Shown here: positions 37,675 through 46,201 of the stretch, piece after piece | Layout of the letters: each line of letters starts with the position of its first letter | Position numbering within the stretch: position 1 is the stretch's first letter | NCBI GenBank assembly: GCA_019721075.1 | Contig: JAHEAD010000001.1 | Span: forward strand, 186,001 to 250,000 | From: Candidatus Sysuiplasma jiujiangense | GTDB lineage: Archaea; Thermoplasmatota; Thermoplasmata; Sysuiplasmatales; Sysuiplasmataceae | Length of the DNA: 64,000 bases | Reading direction: 5' to 3' | Notes under the pieces: generated by a model | What the model saw: the letters and a program-made list of their open reading frames with translations, nothing else | Database searches by the model: none | Told to the model about the DNA's origin: nothing | Program-made: the position numbers and the translations under genes

Positions 37675-38100
37675 TCAGGCTTCATTCTCCACAGTCTCAT
37701 TAACGAATTTTGCAGCATCTTCGGAGAGGCGCCAGGAACGTACTCCTGCTATGCTGCCGAGCATGACACTGACTATAAGGTATGAATAAGAAGGCCACGC
37801 ATTTTTCCTGTCAAATTCCGACGGAACAGCCGGATGATCCGGATGTGAATGGTAATAGCCGAGAATACTGAGACCTTTTGCATTTGCGTCCCTTTCGCAT
37901 TTCATAATCTCCGCCGGATCTATTACATACCTGGTTTTCCGTGAATTATGCGATGAGTTTTTTGCCGGAAGAGTTGCAGAAATTATTCTGTCCTGATCCC
38001 CTCTGCCTAAAAGGAACCCGCAGCACTCCTCGGGATATGTCTGGACCGCATGTGCATATACCTCTTCCAGAAGATTTTGCCTGATGCGGAGCGTCATCAT
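37675..38100 (-). CDS. JAMM/MPN+ metalloprotease (Mec+-like)
   Basis: 141 residues with the full JAMM zinc motif: upstream glutamate in YPEECCGFLLG (E24/E25), then HSHP (84-87), S94 and D97. Such enzymes cut after diglycine of ubiquitin-like proteins. In Mycobacterium tuberculosis, Mec+ releases cysteine from the CysO-cysteine adduct. It ends the suf operon here, 29 bases after sufS, and the same operon encodes a CysO-like domain and a CysM-like synthase, so the Mec+ role is a well-supported inference. It may also cut the CysO domain free from its fusion partner. GGGGGAT precedes ATG 38100. Confidence 0.88.
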   Translation of the reverse strand: MMTLRIRQNLLEEVYAHAVQTYPEECCGFLLGRGDQDRIISATLPAKNSSHNSRKTRYVIDPAEIMKCERDANAKGLSILGYYHSHPDHPAVPSEFDRKNAWPSYSYLIVSVMLGSIAGVRSWRLSEDAAKFVNETVENEA

Positions 38101-38129
38101 CTATCCCCCATGTAAAGGTGGATGCACTA

Positions 38130-39362
38130 TCATGCAAAAACTTTTCTGACCGTGTCGAGTGCTTCTGCAAGGGCGTCTATGTCTTTCCTGCCATTGTAAA
38201 GATAGAATGATGCACGGGAGGCAGAAGATATATTGAGCCTGTCCATCAGCGGCTGAGCGCAGTGATGGCCGGAGCGGATGGATACCCCCTGTCTGCCAAG
38301 TATCTCTGCTGTGTCATGACCATGAATGCCATTGATGTTGAACGCTATGACACCGCTCCTCTCCTCGACATCCTTCGGACCGTAAATTTCGATGTCGTTT
38401 CTTTCAGAGAGTCTAGACAGCGCATAAGAAAGCAACAGTTTGTCGTATTTCTCCACATTTTCCATTCCAATGGAGTTGAGATAGTCCACTGCGGCACCGA
38501 GCCCGACGGCACCGCTGATATTAGGGGTTCCGGCCTCAAACTTATATGGCGGGACATTCCAGCTGCAGCTGTTCTGATGTACTTCGCTTATCATTTCACC
38601 TCCGCCAAAGGCTGGTTCAATTGCCCTGAGATGCTCCGACTTCCCGTATAGGGCGCCAATCCCGGTTGGTGCGAGCATTTTATGACCGGACAGCGCAAAA
38701 AAATCACAGTCCAGTTTTTCTACATCCACTGGCATGTGAGGTGCAGACTGCGCTCCGTCTACAATAAGTAAAGAGGAATTATCATGAGCGAGATCGGCTA
38801 TTTCTCTGACAGGATTCACGGTTCCGAGAACATTCGATACCTGTGCAACCGAGACTACTTTCGTCCTATCTGTGAGCTTTGCCCTGAAATCCTCCATATC
38901 AAGGCGCCCCTCACTGTCAATATCCGCGAACTTCAGCCTTATTCCCCTCCATGCGAGCATCTGCCATGGCACAACGTTTGAATGATGCTCCATGACGGTC
39001 GTGAGGACTTCATCACCCGGCTTGAGTTTCCATATGCCAAGACTCAATGCCAGTACGTTTATCGCTTCAGTCGTTCCACGAAGAAAGATTATTTCATCAG
39101 GAGAGCCTGCATGGAGGAAGCCGGCAACCTTGCCTCTTGCATTTTCATAGAACTCAGTCGCTTCTTCCCCGAGCGGATAAATTCCCCTATGGACATTCGC
39201 ATTATGCATTCTTTCGAATGAACTTACCGCATCTATCACCTGAAATGGCCTCTGGCTCGTTGCGGCACTGTCCAGGTAGATGAGCTTCTCCCTTCTTTCG
39301 GAGAATATAGGAAAATCACCAATCAGAGGGGACACGTCTCCAAGTGTTTCCGGGAGCTTCAT
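38130..39362 (-). CDS. sufS: Cysteine desulfurase SufS
   Basis: PLP enzyme that removes sulfur from cysteine as an enzyme persulfide. It shows YLDSAATSQRP, the PLP-lysine in LSGHKMLAPTGIG, the HxxN-type VMEHHSNVVPW, and the catalytic cysteine in SIRSGHHCAQPLM, as in the SufS/CsdA group. 410 residues is normal. It follows the Rieske gene by nine bases and precedes the JAMM gene. It is the persulfide donor both for SufU/SufBCD and, potentially, for the rhodanese of the fusion protein. Confidence 0.96.
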   Translation of the reverse strand: MKLPETLGDVSPLIGDFPIFSERREKLIYLDSAATSQRPFQVIDAVSSFERMHNANVHRGIYPLGEEATEFYENARGKVAGFLHAGSPDEIIFLRGTTEAINVLALSLGIWKLKPGDEVLTTVMEHHSNVVPWQMLAWRGIRLKFADIDSEGRLDMEDFRAKLTDRTKVVSVAQVSNVLGTVNPVREIADLAHDNSSLLIVDGAQSAPHMPVDVEKLDCDFFALSGHKMLAPTGIGALYGKSEHLRAIEPAFGGGEMISEVHQNSCSWNVPPYKFEAGTPNISGAVGLGAAVDYLNSIGMENVEKYDKLLLSYALSRLSERNDIEIYGPKDVEERSGVIAFNINGIHGHDTAEILGRQGVSIRSGHHCAQPLMDRLNISSASRASFYLYNGRKDIDALAEALDTVRKVFA

Positions 39363-39371
39363 GATAAAGCC

Positions 39372-39677
39372 TCAAACTTCAACATAGATATACCCGTCTT
39401 CAATCTTGACATTATATTTTTTCAGCGGCTCCGTCGCAGGAGGACTTTCCACTGCCCCTGTTTCCAGATTGAAGCGAGACAGGTGAAGCGGGCATACAAC
39501 TGCGTTGCCCATAAGTATACCCCTTGACAGGTCTGCATCCTCATGTGTGCAGGTAGCATCCAGAGCATGATAATTGTCCCCCAGACGAATTATCATTATA
39601 TCGTTGCCGTCAAGCTCTACCTTCATTATCTTCGCCGAATCCATATCCTTTAAAGAGAGAGTGCGCTTAAACGGCAT
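39372..39677 (-). CDS. Rieske-type [2Fe-2S] ferredoxin in suf operon
   Basis: 101 residues with both Rieske boxes: C-T-H (43-45) in ATCTHEDADLSRG, and CPLHLSRF (62-69), giving the two Cys and two His ligands. It resembles the small ferredoxin component of bacterial oxygenases (NirD/BphF type). Its place between sufD and sufS is seen in some suf operons and suggests an electron donor for cluster assembly or repair. The gaps to neighbours are 7 and 9 bases, so co-transcription is near certain. Confidence 0.92.
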   Translation of the reverse strand: MPFKRTLSLKDMDSAKIMKVELDGNDIMIIRLGDNYHALDATCTHEDADLSRGILMGNAVVCPLHLSRFNLETGAVESPPATEPLKKYNVKIEDGYIYVEV

Positions 39678-39684
39678 CGGTAAA

Positions 39685-41088
39685 TCACCTGTACTTGTAG
39701 TGGCCCTCGAATATGCTTTCTCCGGGTCCCTTGATCTGGTCCTTCACATACTTCTCAAACTCCAGCTCATCAAGATGCCTGGAAGCCTGGAGGGAGATGA
39801 CATTGTTCCACTTGTCCTCGATCTGAAATCGCATCTTGTCCCTGACAGTGTCGATGGGTATCCTTGAGATTACAGGATCAAAGAATCCAAGGACAAGCAG
39901 CTTTTCAGCTTCATTTCTGTCAAGACCTCTTGTCTGAAGATAATATAACTGCTGTTCGTCCATCTGCGAAACAGATGCCGAATGGGTCGCCTTGACACCG
40001 TTTGTGAGTATCTCCAGACCGGGAATGGCATCGCATTTTGCATCTTTGCTGAGAAGCATTCCGTGCTCGGCAAGATAGGCGCTTGTATTGCCCGCCTTCT
40101 CGCCGATACGTATCATGCCCCTTAGCAGGGCTCGCGATTTTCCCTTCAGGACACTTCTGACAGTTATTCTTCCGCTCGTTGATTCGACATTGTGATGCAG
40201 ATCGGTAACGACGTCAAACTTCTGGCTCCCGTTGCCGAACAGTATTTCATAGTCTTCCGTTGAAGCTCCCTGGCCGGCAAAATCTGTGTCTGCCCTTGCC
40301 CTGGTTATATCCGCTCCCATATAGCTTGAAACCCAGTGTATTCTGCTGTCTCTGCCCGCAACAGCGCGTTTATTGCTCAGGAAAATCGAGCCCGCAGACA
40401 AATTTTCAAGAGATGCGTGATGCAGCACTGCTCCCTGGGACAGTATGACATCGGTCACCGTGGAGAAAAGCGACTTTTCATTGAAATTTTCGACCGAAAG
40501 TATTTCCTCTGTTACGTTTGCACTGCTTCCCTCGTTCATCATTATAATGTTCTGCTGAAACTGGGCTTTGCCGGGGGAATCCTCTATGTGCACTATGTGA
40601 ACAGGAGTGTCAAGTACTGTATTCTTTTCCACCTTCAGGAAAAAGCCGGAGGTGAAAAGCGAATTGTTCAGTGCCACATATATGTCGTCCTGAGGTCTCA
40701 GACCCTTACTCTTAAAATATCGCTCAAAAATATCAGGATATTTTCTGGCTGCTTCACCAAGTTCCTCGAATATTACTCCGTTAGGAACTGAACCTGTTTT
40801 GAAGACGGAACCCCCTGAGTGAAGCATGAACAGGCTGCTGTCACCCATCTCGGCATATCTGTCCGGGATCCTGTCTGAAAGTTCAGGATTGCGGGCGAGC
40901 GAAATGCCTGACGGATCAAATTTTGTCAGCTGCTCATATTTGGTGTAAAGCGGATTGGGCTCGGCTCTGGAACTCCGGAATACGGAAATTGCCTCCTTCC
41001 TGTAGTTTGATAGCCAGCCCGGTTCATGTGCCAGAGAGGGAAGATCCGCCTCTCCCGTCTGCAGTATATTCTGTGTGATTGTGGTCAT
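39685..41088 (-). CDS. sufD: Fe-S assembly protein SufD (SufB/SufD paralogue)
   Basis: 467 residues of the SufBD beta-helix family: SLFMLHSGGSVFKTG, VEKNTVLDTPVHIVH, DLHHNVESTSGRITVRSVLKGKSRALLRGMI, and a C-terminal AEHGMLLSKDAKCDAIPGLEI with a conserved cysteine. It is more divergent than the neighbouring SufB, lacking that protein's extended N-terminal motifs, hence SufD. It pairs with SufB and SufC as the scaffold complex. The gene lies 24 bases after sufB. Confidence 0.93.
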   Translation of the reverse strand: MTTITQNILQTGEADLPSLAHEPGWLSNYRKEAISVFRSSRAEPNPLYTKYEQLTKFDPSGISLARNPELSDRIPDRYAEMGDSSLFMLHSGGSVFKTGSVPNGVIFEELGEAARKYPDIFERYFKSKGLRPQDDIYVALNNSLFTSGFFLKVEKNTVLDTPVHIVHIEDSPGKAQFQQNIIMMNEGSSANVTEEILSVENFNEKSLFSTVTDVILSQGAVLHHASLENLSAGSIFLSNKRAVAGRDSRIHWVSSYMGADITRARADTDFAGQGASTEDYEILFGNGSQKFDVVTDLHHNVESTSGRITVRSVLKGKSRALLRGMIRIGEKAGNTSAYLAEHGMLLSKDAKCDAIPGLEILTNGVKATHSASVSQMDEQQLYYLQTRGLDRNEAEKLLVLGFFDPVISRIPIDTVRDKMRFQIEDKWNNVISLQASRHLDELEFEKYVKDQIKGPGESIFEGHYKYR

Positions 41089-41112
41089 GCACGATTCACC
41101 CGCGGGAGTTAT

Positions 41113-42519
41113 TCACCCGACTGATCCCGTCATCTCAAGCTGTATTAGCCTGTTGAGCTCAACAGCATATTCCATCGGTAGCTCCTTTGAAAACACATCG
41201 AGGAATCCCATGACAATCATATTAAGCGCATCTGCTTCGCTCAGCCCCCTTGACATGAGATAGAAGAGTTGCTCTTCGCTGATCTTTCCGACGGTTGCTT
41301 CATGTGTTGTCGAAGCCGTCTCCTCATTGATGGTGTTGTACGGGTAGGTATCTGTCCTGGACTTCTCATCAAGCAGGAGTGCATCGCATCTTACGCTGCT
41401 CTTTGCATTTGTAGAGCCCTTCTCTATATGAAGGAGACCGCGGTAGGTTGTTCTTCCTCCGTCCTTGCTGACGCTCTTAGATGTTATTCTTGAAGTTGTC
41501 TCAGGTGCAAAATGCAGTATCTTCGCGCCCGCATCCTGGTGCTGATCCCTGCCTGCAAATGCGACTGATATCACTTCCCCCTTGGCCCTCGGGCCGAGAA
41601 GGTAGACAGACGGATATTTCATCGTAAGTTTTGACCCGAGGTTACCGTCAATCCATTCCACGGTGGCATCCTCATGTGCGAATGCCCTCTTTGTCACCAG
41701 ATTATATACGTTGTTGGACCAGTTCTGTATCGTTGTGTAGCGTACATAGGCACCCTTCTTTGCTATGATCTCCACAACTGCAGAATGCAGCGAGTCCTTG
41801 GAATATACAGGCGCAGTGCATCCCTCTATGTAGTGCACCCGGCTGTTCTTCTCCGCAATAATGAGCGTTCTTTCAAACTGACCGACGCTCTTCGCGTTTA
41901 TCCTGAAATATGCCTGCAGCGGTATATCAACTTCCACTCCTTCAGGGACATATATGAAACTGCCTCCACTCCAGACTGCGCTGTTCAGCGCTGCAAATTT
42001 ATTATCCTCAGGCGGTATTATCGTTCCGAAATGTTCTCTGAATATTTCCGGGTATTCCCTGAGTCCTTCGTCCGTGCCCAGAAAAATGACGCCCTTCTTG
42101 CTTAAATCCTCCCTGATCTTGTGATAGACGACTTCGCTGTCATATTGAGCGCCGACGCCGCCAAGAAACTTCTTTTCAGCTTCGGGTATTCCCAGCTTGT
42201 CGAATGTCCTCTTCACATAGTCGGGCACGTCGTCCCAGCTGTCACTGTTCTTCCCTGACGGTGCCATGTAGTAGTAGATGTCGTTGAAATCAATCTCCTT
42301 TAGATCCTCGCCCCAGGGGGGTAGCGGTTTCTTGTAGAAAATGTCAAGAGATCTGAGCCTGAAATTTTTCATCCATTCAGGTTCCTTTTTAAATCTGGAG
42401 ATGGCCTCCACTACCTCTCTGTTAAGGCCCTTCTGCGTCTGAAATACGTACTTTGCGTCCTCATCATGGAAGCCGTATCTGCTGTAGTCACGATCCATTC
42501 CCTGTTCATTTATTACCAT
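41113..42519 (-). CDS. sufB: Fe-S assembly scaffold SufB
   Basis: 468 residues with SufB hallmarks: [34 protein letters not shown], the [22 protein letters not shown] block, [19 protein letters not shown], and [25 protein letters not shown] with the cysteine that receives sulfur. ATG 42519 is chosen because GAGGAGAAGAG lies just before it; the in-frame ATG 42540 would put that site inside the gene. Follows the fusion gene by about 50 bases. Confidence 0.95.
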   Translation of the reverse strand: MVINEQGMDRDYSRYGFHDEDAKYVFQTQKGLNREVVEAISRFKKEPEWMKNFRLRSLDIFYKKPLPPWGEDLKEIDFNDIYYYMAPSGKNSDSWDDVPDYVKRTFDKLGIPEAEKKFLGGVGAQYDSEVVYHKIREDLSKKGVIFLGTDEGLREYPEIFREHFGTIIPPEDNKFAALNSAVWSGGSFIYVPEGVEVDIPLQAYFRINAKSVGQFERTLIIAEKNSRVHYIEGCTAPVYSKDSLHSAVVEIIAKKGAYVRYTTIQNWSNNVYNLVTKRAFAHEDATVEWIDGNLGSKLTMKYPSVYLLGPRAKGEVISVAFAGRDQHQDAGAKILHFAPETTSRITSKSVSKDGGRTTYRGLLHIEKGSTNAKSSVRCDALLLDEKSRTDTYPYNTINEETASTTHEATVGKISEEQLFYLMSRGLSEADALNMIVMGFLDVFSKELPMEYAVELNRLIQLEMTGSVG

Positions 42520-42568
42520 TTTATCTCTTCTCCTCAGCATTCATCGTCACACAATTGAAACAGTGATC

Positions 42569-43990
42569 CTAATAACGCGGCATCGCAGGGTCCACCTTCT
42601 CCGCCCATGCGTTAATCCCTCCCTTCAAGTTCTTTACCTTTCGGAACCCTATATCCTTCATGAAGTTCAGTGCATATGCACTTCTCTGCCCCACCTTGCA
42701 GTACAGAACAATCTCATCGGCCGTGCTAAGCTCGCTGACCCTTGTGGGTATATCGTTGAGTGGAATCAGTCTAGACCCTTCGATGCGGCATATCTCCCAT
42801 TCCTGCGGCTCCCTGACATCGACAAGCACAATATGCTCTCCTTCCCTCATCCTTCTGCTCAGCTCTTCGGGGGAAATACTGTCCTGCTCGTTCTGTTCGT
42901 CGTGCCTAATACCGCAGAATTGTTCATAATCGATGAGTTCTCTGATGGTCGGATTTTCGCCGCACACGGGGCAGCCTGGATTTTTTCTGAGCTTGAGCTC
43001 CTTGAAGCGCATCTTCATTGCGTCGAACAGGAGAAGCCGGCCAATGAGAGGTTCCCCTTCACCCAGTATGAGTTTTATTGCCTCCATGGCTTGGAGTGTC
43101 CCGATGGTCCCCGGAAGGACGCCGACAACTCCGCCTTCTGCGCATGACGGAACGAGACCCGGGGGCGGTGGACTTTCGTAAAGGCACCTGTAGCAAGGCC
43201 CCTGCTTTGCATCAAAAACAGATACCTGCCCCTCAAACCTGTAAATTGAACCGTATACATTTGGCTTTCCCAGCAGAACACATGCGTCATTTACGAGATA
43301 GCGGGTTGGAAAATTATCGGTTCCATCAATAACGATGTCGTATTTGCCTATTATGTCTATGGCATTCAGTGAATTAAGCTGAACCTCATGCTTCACAACT
43401 TTAATGCCTGGGTTTATTCCCTTGATCTTCTCTTCGGCAGAGTCAATCTTCTTTCTTCCGACGTCCTTCTGGGAATGAATAATCTGCCTCTGCAGATTGC
43501 TGAAATCAACCGTGTCGAAATCCACTATTCCCAGTGTTCCGACGCCGGCCGCAGCGAGATAAAGCAGCAGCGGGGAACCCAAGCCGCCAGCTCCTATAAC
43601 AAGAACCTTAGCCCGTTTCAGTTTTAGCTGACCTTCGAGTCCTACTTCCGGCAGAAGCAGGTGTCTGCTGTATCGCTGTATATCTTCATATGTAAATTCG
43701 CTCGCCACGCTGCTCGAGCCGCCCGCGATCGAGGGGATTATTGAAACGATGTCTCCTTCCTTGACGGACGTCCTGCCTCTTTCCAGATAACGTATGTCCT
43801 CTTCATTGAGATACACGTTGACGAAATTCCGCATCTTTCCGTTTTCGTCAAAAATGTGATGCCTGAGCTGCGGGCTAGATCCTGCCAGCTTCTGCAGCAC
43901 TTCATCAACATTTGACCCCTCGACCTCCACTGATTCGGAGTTTCCGACGTACTGCCTGAGCGGTGTTGGTATCATTACCCTGACTTTCAT
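42569..43990 (-). CDS. CysO-like ubiquitin-fold domain fused to MoeB/ThiF E1-like domain and rhodanese domain
   Basis: 473 residues in three parts. Residues 1-91 are a beta-grasp sulfur carrier close to mycobacterial CysO (VMIPTPLRQYVG, RNFVNVYLNEEDIR, SIIPSIAGG), with diglycine at 90-91. Residues about 100-350 are an adenylating E1 domain: RYSRHLLLPEVG, VLVIGAGGLGSP, DNFPTRYL, zinc pairs CYRC and CPVC, and CAEGGVVGVLPG. The remainder is a rhodanese with active cysteine in YCKVGQRSA. Together the last two equal MoeZ. ATG 43990 has GGGAGGCGAG upstream and overlaps cysM (ATGA). The diglycine is followed by SSSVASEF, so thiocarboxylate formation needs cleavage or an unusual internal chemistry. 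Confidence 0.92.
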   Translation of the reverse strand: MKVRVMIPTPLRQYVGNSESVEVEGSNVDEVLQKLAGSSPQLRHHIFDENGKMRNFVNVYLNEEDIRYLERGRTSVKEGDIVSIIPSIAGGSSSVASEFTYEDIQRYSRHLLLPEVGLEGQLKLKRAKVLVIGAGGLGSPLLLYLAAAGVGTLGIVDFDTVDFSNLQRQIIHSQKDVGRKKIDSAEEKIKGINPGIKVVKHEVQLNSLNAIDIIGKYDIVIDGTDNFPTRYLVNDACVLLGKPNVYGSIYRFEGQVSVFDAKQGPCYRCLYESPPPPGLVPSCAEGGVVGVLPGTIGTLQAMEAIKLILGEGEPLIGRLLLFDAMKMRFKELKLRKNPGCPVCGENPTIRELIDYEQFCGIRHDEQNEQDSISPEELSRRMREGEHIVLVDVREPQEWEICRIEGSRLIPLNDIPTRVSELSTADEIVLYCKVGQRSAYALNFMKDIGFRKVKNLKGGINAWAEKVDPAMPRY

Positions 43991-44919
43991 AAACTCGCCT
44001 CCCAGAATCTCTCGGCCAGATAGCGCTGACCGCTGTCGGGAAAGATTGTAACAATGCTGCTCGGCCCTTCCCTCTCGGACAGTTCCATGCATGCCTTAAG
44101 GACGGCTCCGGAACTGACACCAATCAGGAGTCCTTCCTTCCTTGCTGCCTCAATAACTGTTTTCTGCGCGTCTTCTGTTCTGACGAAAATATGCTCGTCT
44201 GCAAGTCTTTCATCATAAATACCCGGTTTAATCGACGAGTCCATTCTCTTCAGACCCTCTATTCCATGGAGAGGGCTGTCCGGTTCCACCGCTATTGTCT
44301 TTACACCAGGGATGCGCTCTTTGAGAATCCTGCTCGTTCCGGTAAAGGTGCCTCCGGTTCCCAAGCCAGCGACAAAATAATCGACATGCCCTCCTGTCTG
44401 CCTGATTATTTCCTGCCCTGTACCCCTGTAATGTGCAAGCCAGTTGTTCCTGTTGTTATACTGGTCTGCATAATAATAGAGTTCGGGATTTTCTGAATAC
44501 ATCTTTTTCGCAAGCCGCTGAGCCCCATCCGTTCCTTCCATTGGATCGCTGAGTATCACCTCGGATCCGTATGCTCTCAGCATTTCAAGTTTTTCCTTGC
44601 CGACATTTCCCGGGACTACAATGGCTGACCTGAATCCCCTGACAGCACATATCATCGAGTATGCGATGCCTGTATTGCCTGACGAAGCGTCAAGGAGAAT
44701 CTTTTCCTCCGTCAGGCTGCCGCTCTTCACAGCGTCCTCAATGATAGCGCATGCTGCCCTGTCCTTCACGCTGCCTCCCGGATTGAACCATTCTGCCTTT
44801 GCAAAAACGCTTGTAGCGCTTGAACCTGAAAACATTCGTTCAAGCTTTATAAGGGGAGTATTTCCGATTCTGGAAAGAATGTTTTCGCCGTATTCCAGTC
44901 TGAGATCGTTGCATATCAT
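43987..44919 (-). CDS. cysM: CysM-like PLP cysteine synthase (probable O-phosphoserine sulfhydrylase)
   Basis: 310 residues of the fold II PLP family. PLP lysine in NPGGSVKDRAA, the SSGNTGIAYSM substrate loop, GLGTGGTFTGTSR phosphate loop and SSGAVLKACM near the end are clear. The segment GIEGLKRMDSSIKPGIYD aligns with the CysM branch (mycobacterial ALRNMD...PELYD) rather than CysK, which suggests O-phosphoserine as acceptor and a CysO-thiocarboxylate as sulfur donor (inference). ATG 44919 overlaps the sufU stop (ATGA) with AGGTG upstream; a longer frame to 44982 is unlikely. It also overlaps the CysO-fusion gene downstream. Confidence 0.88.
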   Translation of the reverse strand: MICNDLRLEYGENILSRIGNTPLIKLERMFSGSSATSVFAKAEWFNPGGSVKDRAACAIIEDAVKSGSLTEEKILLDASSGNTGIAYSMICAVRGFRSAIVVPGNVGKEKLEMLRAYGSEVILSDPMEGTDGAQRLAKKMYSENPELYYYADQYNNRNNWLAHYRGTGQEIIRQTGGHVDYFVAGLGTGGTFTGTSRILKERIPGVKTIAVEPDSPLHGIEGLKRMDSSIKPGIYDERLADEHIFVRTEDAQKTVIEAARKEGLLIGVSSGAVLKACMELSEREGPSSIVTIFPDSGQRYLAERFWEASL

Positions 44920-45299
44920 TGCTGCGCACCTACCCGTGTGGCTATGGCTTCCTGCAGTGTCTTGAGAGACAGTGTCGCGCACTTCATTCTGACAGCGCTC
45001 AGCGGAATGTGAAGCATCTCCCTGACAAATTCAGGGGACATCCTACCGACATCCTCAAGGCTCATCCCCTTAACATGGTCCGTAAGCATTGATGCGGATG
45101 CCTGGCTTATCGCACACCCTCTGCCGTCGAATGCAATATCACTGATAGCACCGTTCTCCACCTTGACATAAATAGTGATATCGTCCCCGCAAACCGGATT
45201 ATTGCCATGGCTGAACAAGTCCGGCTTTTCTATCTGCTTCTTGTTGTGGGGGCTCTTGTAATGTTCAATTATCTCTTCCTGGTAAATGTCAAATGCCAT
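44916..45299 (-). CDS. sufU: SufU/IscU-type scaffold or sulfur-transfer protein
   Basis: 127 residues with the three conserved cysteines in NPVCGDD, GRGCAISQASASM and RMKCATLSLKTL. The insertion before the last cysteine and the RMKCATL spelling mark the SufU branch, which in Bacillus takes persulfide from SufS with zinc. It lies between sufC and cysM, overlapping cysM by four bases. It probably serves SufS. Confidence 0.93.
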   Translation of the reverse strand: MAFDIYQEEIIEHYKSPHNKKQIEKPDLFSHGNNPVCGDDITIYVKVENGAISDIAFDGRGCAISQASASMLTDHVKGMSLEDVGRMSPEFVREMLHIPLSAVRMKCATLSLKTLQEAIATRVGAQQ

Positions 45300-45312
45300 C
45301 TTTACACTCCGT

Positions 45313-46068
45313 TCAGTTGGTTATTTCCGGTTCTTTGAGCCAGTCATAACCCTTTTCCTCAAGTTCCTTTGCAAGTTCTTTCCCGCCGCTCTTGACGACG
45401 CGACCGTCAACAACCACATGCACGAAATCCGGCGTTATGTACTGAAGGAGGCGCTGGTAATGGGTAACGAGTATCAGACCGATGTCCGGTCCTGCCATTG
45501 AATTGATTGCCGATGCAACAATCCTGAGTGAATCGATGTCCAGCCCGCTGTCCGTCTCATCGAGTATGCCAAACTTTGGCTGTAGGATTGCCATCTGCAG
45601 AACCTCAGCCCTCTTTTTTTCTCCTCCGGAGAAACCCTCATTTAGCGACCTGCCGATGAAGTTTTCGTCAATGCCTAGCTGATTTACCTTCTCTTTGAGA
45701 AGTCTGAAGAATTTTGTCGGACTCAGCGGATTTGCAGGATGAGCACTGTTATAAGCTATCCTCAGAAAATTACCCAGGCGTACGCCGGGGACCTCTACTG
45801 GGTACTGAAAACCCAGAAAAAGTCCAGCCCTTGCCCTCTTGTCCGATGTCATCGCCAGGATGTCCTGCCCATCGAGCAAAATCTGACCGCCGGCAATCTG
45901 ATACTTAGGGTGACCCATCAGGGCATAGCTCATCGTACTTTTGCCGGAGCCGTTAGGGCCCATTATTGCATGTATCTCTCCCTGCCTGACAGTAAGATTT
46001 ATTCCCTTGAGTATCTGTTTTCCTTCTATGTTTACCTTCAGTTCCCTGATTTCGAGTTCCGATGTCAT
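45313..46068 (-). CDS. sufC: Fe-S assembly ATPase SufC
   Basis: 251-residue ABC-type ATPase: GPNGSGKSTMSYALMGHPKY (Walker A and the SufC-typical following residues), FSGGEKKRAEVLQMA (signature), FGILDETDSGLDIDSLR (Walker B with the D-E-T-D form typical of SufC), and LVTHYQRLL. First gene of the operon. GAGGTATGAAGAATG at the start gives a ribosome-binding site; the promoter lies in 46069-46201. Powers the SufBD scaffold. Confidence 0.97.
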   Translation of the reverse strand: MTSELEIRELKVNIEGKQILKGINLTVRQGEIHAIMGPNGSGKSTMSYALMGHPKYQIAGGQILLDGQDILAMTSDKRARAGLFLGFQYPVEVPGVRLGNFLRIAYNSAHPANPLSPTKFFRLLKEKVNQLGIDENFIGRSLNEGFSGGEKKRAEVLQMAILQPKFGILDETDSGLDIDSLRIVASAINSMAGPDIGLILVTHYQRLLQYITPDFVHVVVDGRVVKSGGKELAKELEEKGYDWLKEPEITN

Positions 46069-46201
46069 TCTTCATACCTCAGTTAAAGCGGGTGATACAT
46101 TATTCGCATTATTCGATAAGACCCATCGTATTTAAACATATCTTAGTGTCTAAACTGCATAAATTTAATATATGAACAGAGTGGTATGATATCAGGTCAG
46201 T
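46069..46201. promoter_or_regulatory. Divergent promoter region of suf operon and sufR, with tandem 9-bp repeats
   Basis: For the suf operon (minus strand) a TATA-like GTTTAAATA lies at about 46127-46136. About 25 bases downstream, over the expected start of transcription, two perfect tandem copies of CATTATTCG stand at 46098-46106 and 46107-46115. For sufR (plus strand) AATTTAATATATG lies near 46160-46172. The repeats are a plausible operator for the Fe-S-sensing regulator encoded next door (inference). Confidence 0.55.

Noticed and set aside
39685-41088. Second sufB instead of sufD
   Set aside because: It lacks the SufB N-terminal motifs and the TYPYNT-type block; it fits the more divergent SufD partner.
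42563-43147. 194-codon open frame on the plus strand
   Set aside because: Antisense to the CysO-MoeB-rhodanese fusion gene, which is firmly supported by motifs.
43987-44919. Cystathionine beta-synthase or CysK
   Set aside because: No CBS domains or heme motif, and the GLKRMD...YD segment plus operon context fit CysM better than CysK, though this is not proven.
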